Source: an uncultured Eubacteriales bacterium (GTDB lineage: Bacteria; Bacillota; Clostridia; Lachnospirales; Bianqueaceae). Taken from it: a stretch of DNA of 8,904 nt. Positions within the stretch are counted from its first letter, which is position 1. The number at the start of each line of letters is the position of its first letter. Of this stretch, positions 1-8,849 are shown in pieces. Location of the stretch: positions 1-8,904 of the forward strand of contig CACZPA010000271.1 in the NCBI GenBank assembly GCA_902782895.1, written 5' to 3'. Under the pieces are notes generated by a model. It was given only the letters and a program-made list of their open reading frames with translations, made no database searches and was not told where the DNA came from. A program made the translations under genes and the position numbers.

Positions 1-545
1 ATGACCGGTACCAGGACAAAAGTCCAGATGCCCGTGAACAGATACAGTACAAGGCTGTCAATGACGAAGATGAACAGGAACCGGTAGACGATCTGGTACC
101 ACTGTGCTCTTGCCTGCCGCCGCAGATGGAAAGGCATCAGACCCGTAAGGATCTTGCCCGGCGTCGCGCGGTCCTTGCGAAGGAGCGGTATCAGAAGAAA
201 CAATACCAGCTCGGCCGCGAGGCCGCAGACAGCTTTCAGCAGATAACTGTGCAGCGATGCCGCGAACCGCTCATCGCGGTACTCTTCATTGCCGCCAAGC
301 TCCGCAGAAATCCTTGCTGCGTCGCCCGGATAACGTTCCGCCGTTTCGGATTCAATCGCTTTATAGCGCTCATAGTGCGCCGCGTACGTGCCGGCCCACC
401 GCGTGTTCATGATCCATGCTGTCAGCAGCATAAACAGAACAAACAGCAGCACCGTATCAAATCCGTCCGCGATCAGGCGTTTGACAAGATATGGTTTGGA
501 ATTGGGATCGAGCTCAATCGCTTTCCCGCGTACATTCTTTACCAT
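1..545 (-). CDS. RDD-family membrane protein, N-terminal part (runs off the left edge)
   Basis: The minus strand is open from an ATG at 545 to the window edge, giving 181 codons with no stop; the C-terminus is missing. Residues 20-43 form a first membrane helix that begins KRLIADGFDTVLLF, with the Arg and two Asp residues that give the RDD family its name. A polar, charged, probably outward-facing loop of about 55 residues follows (46-100). A second helix spans about 103-122, then RKDRATPGKILTGL (123-136), which matches the conserved TPGK segment of RDD proteins, and a third helix spans about 153-180. The ATG lies 2 nt after the TGA of the ABC ATPase and has no convincing Shine-Dalgarno, so translational coupling is likely. 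RDD proteins are poorly understood integral membrane proteins, some linked to ion or solute transport. Its role in a starch operon is unknown. The family call is fairly firm; the function is not. Confidence 0.85.
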   Translation of the reverse strand, partial: MVKNVRGKAIELDPNSKPYLVKRLIADGFDTVLLFVLFMLLTAWIMNTRWAGTYAAHYERYKAIESETAERYPGDAARISAELGGNEEYRDERFAASLHSYLLKAVCGLAAELVLFLLIPLLRKDRATPGKILTGLMPFHLRRQARAQWYQIVYRFLFIFVIDSLVLYLFTGIWTFVLVPV

Positions 546-547
546 CG

Positions 548-2434
<1,887 letters not shown>

Positions 2435-2465
2435 ATTCTCCCTCCATTTTGTCGTTCTGAATAGT

Positions 2466-2493
2466 TTTATAAGAACAGCGCGGCTTTATTCAA
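2466..2493 (-). promoter_or_regulatory. Candidate sigma-A-type promoter for the ABC ATPase gene
   Basis: On the minus strand TTGAAT (2493-2488) and TATAAA (2471-2466) are separated by 16 nt. These match TTGACA at 4 of 6 positions and TATAAT at 5 of 6. The -35 element overlaps the stop codon of the PH-like gene, and transcription would begin about 25 nt before the ATPase start codon, ahead of its GGAGGG site. The ATPase and RDD genes could therefore be expressed without the upstream starch enzymes. This rests on consensus matching only. Confidence 0.4.
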
Positions 2494-2899
2494 ACCGTAC
2501 GCCGTTTTTATCGAGTTCATACAGGATCTCATCGATCCCGGAAAGCAGTCCGTTAATCGTCCCGAGCAGTTCGTCTTTCTTGCCGAAAACGGAATACACA
2601 TTGTCCTTGCAGGTGATTTTGCCGATCTCTGTCAGCGGGACCTGCTTCCTGCGGAACAGATAGCGCATCGTGAGCATGCCATTATCGATGCATGCGTAAT
2701 CGGTAACCATGGCAAAAAGCGTCGCGGCCGCGGCAAGTGCTACCACGCTGAGCATCACACCCGCCGCGATGGCAAGCGCGCCTCCGCCGCCAAGGCAGAA
2801 GATCAGAACAGCGGCGGCCAGGCAGCAGATCAGCGCAGCCAATGTGAAGTAAAACGGCTTGCTCTCGACTTCCGTACTGATTGAACCGTGTCGAAGCAC
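2486..2899 (-). CDS. Small two-helix membrane protein with bacterial PH-like tail
   Basis: A 137-residue protein I cannot assign to a named gene. After a short polar N-terminus, two hydrophobic segments at about 16-38 and 41-65 are split by a GGGG turn. The tail from about 66 to 137 has the pattern of bacterial PH-like domains found on small membrane proteins: an aromatic beta strand (LTMRYLFRRKQVPLTEIGKI, 76-95), a short hairpin, then a terminal helix (GIDEILYELDKNGVRFE). The start is GTG at 2899, one base after the pullulanase TAA; AAGAAGG at 2909-2915 lies inside the last pullulanase codons, 9 nt upstream, and supports it. The tail probably faces the cytoplasm (inference). It has no known link to starch use, but its tight coupling between the pullulanase and the transporter ATPase suggests a shared transcript. 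It could simply be a conserved hypothetical envelope protein. Confidence 0.8.
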   Translation of the reverse strand: MLRHGSISTEVESKPFYFTLAALICCLAAAVLIFCLGGGGALAIAAGVMLSVVALAAAATLFAMVTDYACIDNGMLTMRYLFRRKQVPLTEIGKITCKDNVYSVFGKKDELLGTINGLLSGIDEILYELDKNGVRFE

Positions 2900-2900
2900 T

Positions 2901-5696
2901 TTATTTCACCTTCTTTAAGACCACGGACTCATTGCCGTGCACCGCAAAGCTGCCGGAAACATCCGCGCCATAGGTATAGCTGCCGTTCGCTCCGACCGAT
3001 CCCTCCCGTACGTTGGAATAGACGATCCGGTACGTCCCGTCCAGCTCCGCGGTAAATCCCGTAACAGAGTGAATGACCGTATAGTCGCCGACGCTGTAGC
3101 GGATATTGCCGTTCTCAAAGACCACCTCGGAAAGCTTCCCGTTGATCTCCGCACGGTCTGCAAGCCGGAACTCGGGCGTATTCCTGCGGAACGCAATCAG
3201 TTCGCAGGTCTTGTCAAAGACATCCTTGTGAACAGCCTTCAGCGAATAATCCATCACGTTGACGTAATCGCCTTCATTATAGGAATTACCGGAGTATTTG
3301 CCAGACGCGTCGTTCCACTTGCTGCGCATGAATTCCTCGCCTTCCTGGATGAAAGGAATCCCCTGCGACAGGAAAACGATCGCATCCGCCTGTGTATAGG
3401 CATCCTGCAGACGCCCGTCCTTCATGGTCTGCGCCAGCTGATCGTACAGCGTATAGTTATCATGACAGGAGACATAGTTAAGCACCTGATTGGGATTGAT
3501 GCTCTGCGTCTTGACTGTCTCCCGCGAGAAAAGCCCCGCCGTGCACATGGCGATGATCGAGGCGTTCGAAGAACCGCCCTGTACATAGCCTTTTCCGGGA
3601 TTGTTCTCGCCGCGGACCGCGTTGCGGATCACGTCGTTAAACGCTCCGACAAGCACTTGATCGCCGCTGAAATAATCCTGCGCCAGAGACTCCTGTACCG
3701 TCATCTGCTCCGCAAGTGCGGACGCGCTCGTACCGCTTTTCAGCTTCGTGGTGCCGCCGGCCCAGGGCTCACCGTAGACCATAATCTGCGGATAGACCGC
3801 CTGACAGTCCTTATAAACATCGATCATGGTCTGATTGTCGATCAGTCCCATCAGATCAAAGCGGAATCCGGAAATATGGTACTCATTCACCCAGAACAGA
3901 CAGGACTCCCGGATGAATTTGTTGACCATGTAGCGTTCCGACGCCATCTCGTTGCCGCAGCCGGAGCCGTTATAGAAGCTGCCGTTGGCTTTGGTACGAT
4001 AGTAATAGTACGGAACCAGCAGGTTGAAATTGGAGTTTTCGGAGCTCGACGTGTGGTTGTACACCACGTCCATGTTGATGGAGATTCCCGCCTTGTGCAG
4101 CGCCATCACCATCTCTTTGAACTCCCTGATTCGGATGCTCCCGTCGTACGGATCCGTGGAATAGCTGCCCTCCAGGACATTGTAGTTCAGCGGATCATAG
4201 CCCCAGTTGTAGTTTTCTCTGGACATCGTACCGTCCGAGGTGCTTTCATCCACGGAAGAATAATCGTAGACCGGCTGCAGCTGTACATGGGTGATGCCGA
4301 GTTCCCGCAGATGATCCAGGCTCGTCGTGACCGTCACACCGTTCATTGTATAAGTGCCGCCCTGCGCAAGGCCCGGGAACCGTCCCCGGATCTCCTCCGG
4401 CAGACCGCTGGTCTCGCTGATCGTCATATCGCGTACATGCGCTTCGTAGATCACCGCGTCGACATTATTGCCCGCGAAAGGCCTCTCGTCTTCCGTCCAG
4501 CCGGGAATCGTCTGATTCAGCCTGTCCAGATTAACGACCATACCGCGCCGTCCGTTCACACCCGCGCTTCGCGCGTACGGATCCACGACTTCGTTCGTGC
4601 CCTTCGAATTGGTTACCGTATAGGTATAGTATTTTCCGTCAAGGTCCTCCTGGATACTGTAGGACCAGACACCCTTCTCGCCTTTCTCCATCTCATATAC
4701 GGCGGCAGGCTTTGTCTCCTGCTCATAATCGCCTGTATTATAGATATTCAGCAGCATCCCGGTGCTCGTCGGCGCCCAGACCTTGAAATTCGTGGTGACG
4801 GAAGCGGACAGCTTCTCGTCTGTCTTAAAGGTTACGCCAAGATCATCGCCGCTGTAGGCGTATTTTTCGTTAAATTCCGCAGTATCAAAGTAATTCGTCA
4901 TCATCAGACCGACCTCGTGGATCCAGTTGTCATCAAATCGGTAGCTTACCGTTACGATGTCGCAGATATCGACCGGATCCGAAAGGACCAGATTGACCAT
5001 CTTGAGCGAAGCGTCATACTCGCCCATTTTGAAATTCTTGTATGCTTCTCCGTTGACAGAGACTGCAAAGCGGCCCGCGTACGGCTTGAAATCCGCCGCC
5101 AGCGGTTTAAAGTAAACGCTCAGCGTCTGCGAATCCCGCAGCATCGCATAGCTTACGATGGACTTGCAGGCATTCTCTTCCGTATCAAAAACCGTCGACT
5201 CTGTGGTGCGTACATAAGCGTTCTGGATGCCGTCCGGTGTCTCGGGCAGAATATCGATAGATCGGTCACCGTCCGGATCCTTGGACCAGTTGTCGGTCCG
5301 TACGATAAAGCCAAGCTTTGTAACCGTCTGTCCGCCGCCGATCACATCCAGTGAAAGATCCGCGTATACGCCGTAATCGTCATATCCGGTAAACGGATAC
5401 GCGTCGCCGTTGCCGCCGTTTGTCATATCCCATGCCCAGACATTCCAGGCAACATAGCAGCTGCGGTCGTTAGCGGTATCGTCGTTCCTGCGGTAATGCA
5501 GCCGCACGATACGTGTCGGCGCGTCCGGCATGGACGAATGATCCACCGTATCCCTGGTATACTGATCAATGACATCGCCTGCCGGGACCAGCTTGATCGG
5601 CTGATCGTCCGGTCCATCGCTCTTGCAGCCGGACAGGAGCACTGTTACGGCCAGAATGAACGCTATCCCTAAGGACAGCCATCTTTTAACTTTCAT
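2901..5696 (-). CDS. pulA: Surface lipoprotein type I pullulanase (GH13_14-like, with CBM41 and CBM48)
   Basis: A debranching enzyme that hydrolyses alpha-1,6 links in pullulan, amylopectin and glycogen-derived dextrins, probably tethered outside the membrane. Numbering from ATG 5696 (931 aa): signal peptide with lipobox LSGC, Cys24; CBM41 at about 63-150, with LHYRRND, WNVWAWD, YPFTGYDDYG and GFIVRTDNWSKDPDGDRSID; a beta linker domain at 155-285; CBM48-like at about 295-385 (FKVWAPTS); then the catalytic barrel. The type I pullulanase signature YNWGYDP is at 496-502. GH13 regions are complete: DVVYNH (543-548), GFRFD with nucleophile D614, YGEPW with acid/base E643, and SCHDN with D746. A C-terminal beta domain follows from about 850. 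A second in-frame ATG at 5702 abuts the Shine-Dalgarno directly, so 5696 is preferred. The start lies 18 nt after the amylase stop, and the next gene begins one base after this stop, so the genes are almost certainly co-transcribed. Confidence 0.95.
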   Translation of the reverse strand: MKVKRWLSLGIAFILAVTVLLSGCKSDGPDDQPIKLVPAGDVIDQYTRDTVDHSSMPDAPTRIVRLHYRRNDDTANDRSCYVAWNVWAWDMTNGGNGDAYPFTGYDDYGVYADLSLDVIGGGQTVTKLGFIVRTDNWSKDPDGDRSIDILPETPDGIQNAYVRTTESTVFDTEENACKSIVSYAMLRDSQTLSVYFKPLAADFKPYAGRFAVSVNGEAYKNFKMGEYDASLKMVNLVLSDPVDICDIVTVSYRFDDNWIHEVGLMMTNYFDTAEFNEKYAYSGDDLGVTFKTDEKLSASVTTNFKVWAPTSTGMLLNIYNTGDYEQETKPAAVYEMEKGEKGVWSYSIQEDLDGKYYTYTVTNSKGTNEVVDPYARSAGVNGRRGMVVNLDRLNQTIPGWTEDERPFAGNNVDAVIYEAHVRDMTISETSGLPEEIRGRFPGLAQGGTYTMNGVTVTTSLDHLRELGITHVQLQPVYDYSSVDESTSDGTMSRENYNWGYDPLNYNVLEGSYSTDPYDGSIRIREFKEMVMALHKAGISINMDVVYNHTSSSENSNFNLLVPYYYYRTKANGSFYNGSGCGNEMASERYMVNKFIRESCLFWVNEYHISGFRFDLMGLIDNQTMIDVYKDCQAVYPQIMVYGEPWAGGTTKLKSGTSASALAEQMTVQESLAQDYFSGDQVLVGAFNDVIRNAVRGENNPGKGYVQGGSSNASIIAMCTAGLFSRETVKTQSINPNQVLNYVSCHDNYTLYDQLAQTMKDGRLQDAYTQADAIVFLSQGIPFIQEGEEFMRSKWNDASGKYSGNSYNEGDYVNVMDYSLKAVHKDVFDKTCELIAFRRNTPEFRLADRAEINGKLSEVVFENGNIRYSVGDYTVIHSVTGFTAELDGTYRIVYSNVREGSVGANGSYTYGADVSGSFAVHGNESVVLKKVK

Positions 5697-5701
5697 ACGC
5701 A

Positions 5702-5709
5702 TCCTCTTT
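5702..5709 (-). promoter_or_regulatory. Ribosome-binding site that decides the pullulanase start
   Basis: The minus strand reads AAAGAGGA (5709-5702), then TGCGT, then ATG at 5696, a normal spacing. The alternative ATG at 5702-5700 shares its first base with this site, leaving no spacer. The shorter start (MKVKRW) also gives a standard lipoprotein leader. Confidence 0.7.
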
Positions 5710-5714
5710 CCCGA

Positions 5715-7697
5715 TTAAAAGCCGGACAGGTCGATAAAGCCCTGTTTCAGCAGATCGCCCTTGATATCGCTGCTCTGCTTGATCACCGCGGAATCCCAGC
5801 TGTTCGGATCCTTGACCTGATAACCTTTCTCAAATACCGCGATCAGAAAACCGGTCATTCCTTCGGTGTTCACAATGACAACGCCGTCGCGGATCTCGTA
5901 ATCCTTGCTCCATCTGCCGGGATTCCAGCTCCAGATATACAATTCATACTGATCATTCAGATATTTCTGATCGAGTCCGAGCACATTGAAACCGCCAGAC
6001 AGAAGTTCCAGCTGCCGGTAGGTGAAGGTCTGTTCAAAAACATTCACGCCTTTGCGCAGATAGACTGTCAGGTCCACGACACCGTTCGCGGCATGATCCG
6101 CAAGCGCGATGTCCGCTGTTCCGTCAATCGTCTGCCTGCCGGACGCGTCTCCGTTGAAGTAATAGTATGCCTCGTCACAGTTGCGTGTCTTGAGACTGAC
6201 GGTTTTATCGCCGACGAACGAGCAGTCGCGCTCGGAGATCGTCAGCTCCGGATGGACGTCTTTGGAGCGTGTGATCACGGCCATACCGTTCGCCTCAAAC
6301 TGTACATGCGCGGCATGATTCGAAACTACGACCTTGCTGCCGGTCAGCGCATCGTAGTAGTTGCCGTCCTCAAGATGCGGAACGGCGACCTTTACGGTCT
6401 TCTCCGGGTCCACGTCGCCCACATTCAGAATCAGCGCGCCCTGGTCGTCGGGTTTGATTCTCTCATTTACATAATAGGTACCGTCGACGGATTCATAGGA
6501 ATCCGCATCATAGAAACGGTTATGGAAGCGGTTGCTGACCGCGACATATTCACTTTCAAACGCATAGGAACCGATCGTGCCCACTGTCAGCTCCTCTGTC
6601 GGTCTCGCCAGATACAGGCCGCCAAGGCCTTTCTTCGCGGCGATGATCGACCAGTACTTGGCCACCCGCACATCAGAATAATGGGTATTGGTGGTCACAT
6701 ATTCATCATGGCTCTCCACCCAGGCGATCAGCTGCGAAGCGTCGCCGGTTTTGAGCTGCGCGTCCAGGATTCCGGACGCTTTCTTGGTGGCGAAAACATT
6801 CTTGAGCTGCGCGGTAAAGCCGTCGTCGGTAATCCGCATATACTGCAGATAAGCATCCAGACTTCTGCCGCTGGGCGAATTCAGGATTTCGCCGTATACA
6901 TATAATTCCTTACCGGTTTTGTCCCGGTAATACTCTTTTGCTTTCTCCAGCGTATTCTCCCAGAAATCGCTGGGATAATCAGGATCGCTTGCGGTCTCCA
7001 CGTGCTTGGCCGCGTCAAAGCGGAAGCCGTCCACACCCGCGTCGATACATTCTTTCAGCAGGGCGAGTACCCGCTCCTGCACATAAGGATTGGCCGTATT
7101 CAGATCCGGCAGATTCCCATAAGCATAGTACTGGGTCTCCGCGCCGGAGCCGGCCGCGTTTTTGTTGTGATGGAACGTCAGACCGATGCCATCCACGTCT
7201 TCGTTCCGGTTGTTGTACAATTCCGGTTCATACTCTGCCACCGCCGGTGAAACCGTCGGCGTGCCGTCCTCTTCTTTACCTTCATCGTCCGTCGTCGCCA
7301 TATGGTTCACAACGATATCCGCGAGAATGCAGATCCCGTATTTATCCGCCTCGCTGCAGAGTTCGGCAAGCTCTTCGGGACTGCCGAGCGCGGAATTGTC
7401 TCCGATGCTGAAGCTGAGCGGTTGATAGAAAGCCCACCAGGCTGATCCGCCGCTCTTGGGCTGCTGCACGGGCATGGTCAGAACGTTCTTGAAACCGGCG
7501 TTCGCGATATTCTCCAGATTGATCAGAATGTCGTGATACGTCCAGTTGAACGCATGCAAAGTCAGCCCGTCTTCGGCTTTATCCGGCAGGCTGTCAACAT
7601 AATGATCTTCAAAATCTTCAAACTCCGGCATCCGGACGCAGCCGACAGCCGTTAAGCTGATCAGCAGCGCCAGCAGTATACAGATCGCTCTTTTCAT
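5715..7697 (-). CDS. Surface lipoprotein alpha-amylase, AmyE-like (GH13_28-type) with extra C-terminal domains
   Basis: A 660-residue endo-acting alpha-1,4-glucan hydrolase. The signal peptide ends in AVGC with Cys20, so lipid anchoring is likely, although Ala at -3 is less typical than Leu. The GH13 barrel starts near 45 (LTLHAFNW). Recognisable pieces are WWAFYQPLSFSIGDN (87-101), region I DIVVNH (127-132), region II GFRFDAAKH with nucleophile D228, region III YGEIL with acid/base E270, and region IV WVESHD with D331. The run WWxxYQPxSxxIG, DGFRFDAAKH, QYGEIL-like and WVESHD closely resembles B. subtilis AmyE, hence the GH13_28-type call. A beta domain C ends near 480. Two further regions follow: about 482-560, a beta-sandwich resembling chitobiase-type C-terminal domains (DEAYYYFNGDASG), and 565-660, aromatic-rich (YELYIWSWNPGRW) and possibly glucan-binding but unassigned. 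The start has GCGAGG about 5 nt upstream of ATG. It sits between a hairpin and the pullulanase gene. Confidence 0.94.
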   Translation of the reverse strand: MKRAICILLALLISLTAVGCVRMPEFEDFEDHYVDSLPDKAEDGLTLHAFNWTYHDILINLENIANAGFKNVLTMPVQQPKSGGSAWWAFYQPLSFSIGDNSALGSPEELAELCSEADKYGICILADIVVNHMATTDDEGKEEDGTPTVSPAVAEYEPELYNNRNEDVDGIGLTFHHNKNAAGSGAETQYYAYGNLPDLNTANPYVQERVLALLKECIDAGVDGFRFDAAKHVETASDPDYPSDFWENTLEKAKEYYRDKTGKELYVYGEILNSPSGRSLDAYLQYMRITDDGFTAQLKNVFATKKASGILDAQLKTGDASQLIAWVESHDEYVTTNTHYSDVRVAKYWSIIAAKKGLGGLYLARPTEELTVGTIGSYAFESEYVAVSNRFHNRFYDADSYESVDGTYYVNERIKPDDQGALILNVGDVDPEKTVKVAVPHLEDGNYYDALTGSKVVVSNHAAHVQFEANGMAVITRSKDVHPELTISERDCSFVGDKTVSLKTRNCDEAYYYFNGDASGRQTIDGTADIALADHAANGVVDLTVYLRKGVNVFEQTFTYRQLELLSGGFNVLGLDQKYLNDQYELYIWSWNPGRWSKDYEIRDGVVIVNTEGMTGFLIAVFEKGYQVKDPNSWDSAVIKQSSDIKGDLLKQGFIDLSGF

Positions 7698-7749
7698 GGG
7701 AACCTCGCAGCAATATGGATGTGACAGCGGATCCGGGCCCGCCGCCGTT

Positions 7750-7796
7750 AACGAAAAGACAGGCTGACGTCCTGTCCGAGGGACAAAACGTCAGCC
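7750..7796 (-). terminator. Strong hairpin after the starch-binding lipoprotein gene (intrinsic terminator or attenuator)
   Basis: In the minus-strand RNA GGCUGACGUUUUGUCC (7796-7781) pairs with GGACAGGACGUCAGCC (7777-7762) around a CUC loop: 16 pairs, of which two are U-G wobbles. The 3' flank is UGUCUUUUCGUU (7761-7750), a T-run broken by G and C. The hairpin sits 13 nt after the lipoprotein stop and 52 nt before the amylase start codon. No good promoter was seen between it and the amylase. Partial read-through, or an mRNA processing or stability element, therefore fits better than a full stop. Confidence 0.65.
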
Positions 7797-7809
7797 CGCA
7801 TTCACGGAA

Positions 7810-8766
7810 TTATTTTGCGACAGCTTCAACCGTTGCGTTGCCACCGTCAAACGTGATCGTTACGGTGTAGGTGCCGTCCTTCTCGCACTTGAGATTGTCG
7901 GCTCCGTCGCCCCAGCTGTAGGTCCAGTCACCGTCAGCACGGACCTTGAACTCGTCTCCGGCCTTCAGGGTAACTTCGCCTGCCCAGGCATTCTCGCCTG
8001 CAGCTTCCATCGCTACGTCAGCATTCCAGTCGGATCCGGCAAAGCTGCCGATGATGCCGTAGGTATGATCTGCGGGAACAAACTCCAGAACTTCCTCGTA
8101 AGGAATACCTTCCTTGGCTTCCTTCAGAACCAGGCCGATTCCATAACCGGGCTGTCCGGGAGCGGAAGCATTCTTGTACTGCGCGATTACCAGCGTATAG
8201 GTGCCGGCTCCGCCGATAACAACCGGATTGCTTGCCCAGCTGAAGCCGTTCTCGTCAGCTTCTTCCTGCCATACGGGCATGAACATGGTAGCCGGTGTCA
8301 GAGACTCTGCGTAAGCGGTCTTAGGATCGGAGATCCACTGATCCTCAGCGTAAACCTTGTTGTCTCCGTCAACGTCCGCGGTGCACTGCGCAACCTTGAA
8401 CGCATAGGATCCGTTTGCGTGATACAGCTTGCCATCGATGAGGCAGTCGGTTGTCCAGCCGGCATCGTTGGTTCCGAAGATCAGGTCAACCTTGTACAGG
8501 TACTTGACTTCTTTCTTGGAAAGCGTGTCATAGAGATTCTGATCGATCGACTTCACATCGCTCAGCGCGATAGCGGTCAGAGCAGATTTCTCATAAACAG
8601 CTGTGTCCTTGCCATTCCATCCGTTCTCCGTGCCGTCTGCCAGCAGATACTGACCGTGTGCAACCCACGCGTCATGGCTCTCGTCAGCCAGCGGCTTGGA
8701 TCCTGCACAAGCTGCCATGGAAAGAACCATGACCAGTGCCAACAGACCCGCAATTACTTTCTTCAT
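7810..8766 (-). CDS. Starch-binding surface lipoprotein with C-terminal X25/SusE-like module
   Basis: A 318-residue non-enzymatic lipoprotein. The leader MKKVIAGLLALVMVLSMAAC ends in a lipobox with Cys20. The last part (about 231-318) has the pattern of X25/SusE-SusF alpha-glucan-binding modules: HTYGIIGSFAGSDWNADVAM, then WAGEVTLKAGDEFKVRADGDW (259-281), YSWGDGADNL and a final TYTVTITFDGGNATVEAV. Such modules bind starch in Bacteroides SusE/F and occur on Firmicutes amylopullulanases. The N-terminal region (about 24-228) is beta-rich with many Trp and Tyr (NGWNGKD, DAGWTTDCLIDGKLYHANGSY, EDQWISDP, YGIGLVL); I do not recognise it. It is too short for, and does not resemble, a MalE-type solute-binding protein. 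It is first in the block, with a perfect AAGGAGG 7 nt before ATG, and is followed by a strong hairpin, which suggests higher output than the enzymes (inference). The CDS call is very firm; binding to alpha-glucan is likely. Confidence 0.9.
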   Translation of the reverse strand: MKKVIAGLLALVMVLSMAACAGSKPLADESHDAWVAHGQYLLADGTENGWNGKDTAVYEKSALTAIALSDVKSIDQNLYDTLSKKEVKYLYKVDLIFGTNDAGWTTDCLIDGKLYHANGSYAFKVAQCTADVDGDNKVYAEDQWISDPKTAYAESLTPATMFMPVWQEEADENGFSWASNPVVIGGAGTYTLVIAQYKNASAPGQPGYGIGLVLKEAKEGIPYEEVLEFVPADHTYGIIGSFAGSDWNADVAMEAAGENAWAGEVTLKAGDEFKVRADGDWTYSWGDGADNLKCEKDGTYTVTITFDGGNATVEAVAK

Positions 8767-8773
8767 GTTTTTT

Positions 8774-8780
8774 CCTCCTT
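8774..8780 (-). promoter_or_regulatory. Perfect Shine-Dalgarno AAGGAGG for the starch-binding lipoprotein
   Basis: The minus strand reads AAGGAGG, then 7 nt of mostly A, then ATG at 8766. It is the strongest ribosome-binding site in the window and fits a highly translated surface protein. Confidence 0.85.
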
Positions 8781-8823
8781 ATTTTGAAAACATCCTAAAT
8801 GACTGCTCTGAACAAAAGAGTCC

Positions 8824-8849
8824 AAGCAAGACAAGTCCCGTGTCTGCTT
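8824..8849. repeat. Imperfect inverted repeat in the leader, possible operator or RNA hairpin
   Basis: On the plus strand AAGCAAGACA (8824-8833) and TGTCTGCTT (8841-8849) are inverted copies apart from one extra A, separated by the 7 nt AGTCCCG. As RNA this would be a 9-bp stem with one bulge. The position, 58-83 nt before the start codon, suits an operator or a leader structure. It could also be chance. Confidence 0.35.

Noticed and set aside
1..545. Left-end gene as a sugar ABC permease (MalF/MalG)
   Set aside because: This was expected next to the ATPase, but there is no EAA permease loop and the KRLIADGFD and TPGK motifs point to RDD.
2462..2475. Small hairpin GTTCT/AGAAC in the gap before the ATPase
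   Set aside because: Only 5 bp with a 13-nt loop and no T-run; likely chance.
2937..5354. An 805-codon open frame on the plus strand
   Set aside because: It lies antisense to the pullulanase, whose domains and catalytic motifs are intact. The plus-strand translation has no recognisable domain, and its openness follows from the codon bias of the real gene.
6093..6905. A 270-codon plus-strand frame, with shorter ones at 6938-7425
   Set aside because: Antisense to the amylase catalytic and C-terminal regions; no domain pattern.
7810..8766. Lipoprotein as a maltose-binding SBP (MalE)
   Set aside because: At 318 residues with a C-terminal X25-like module and an all-beta pattern, it lacks the alpha/beta two-lobe pattern of a solute-binding protein.
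8065..8787. A 240-codon plus-strand frame and a 67-codon frame at 8696-8899
   Set aside because: Mostly antisense to the X25 lipoprotein; they lack family features and would run into the leader.
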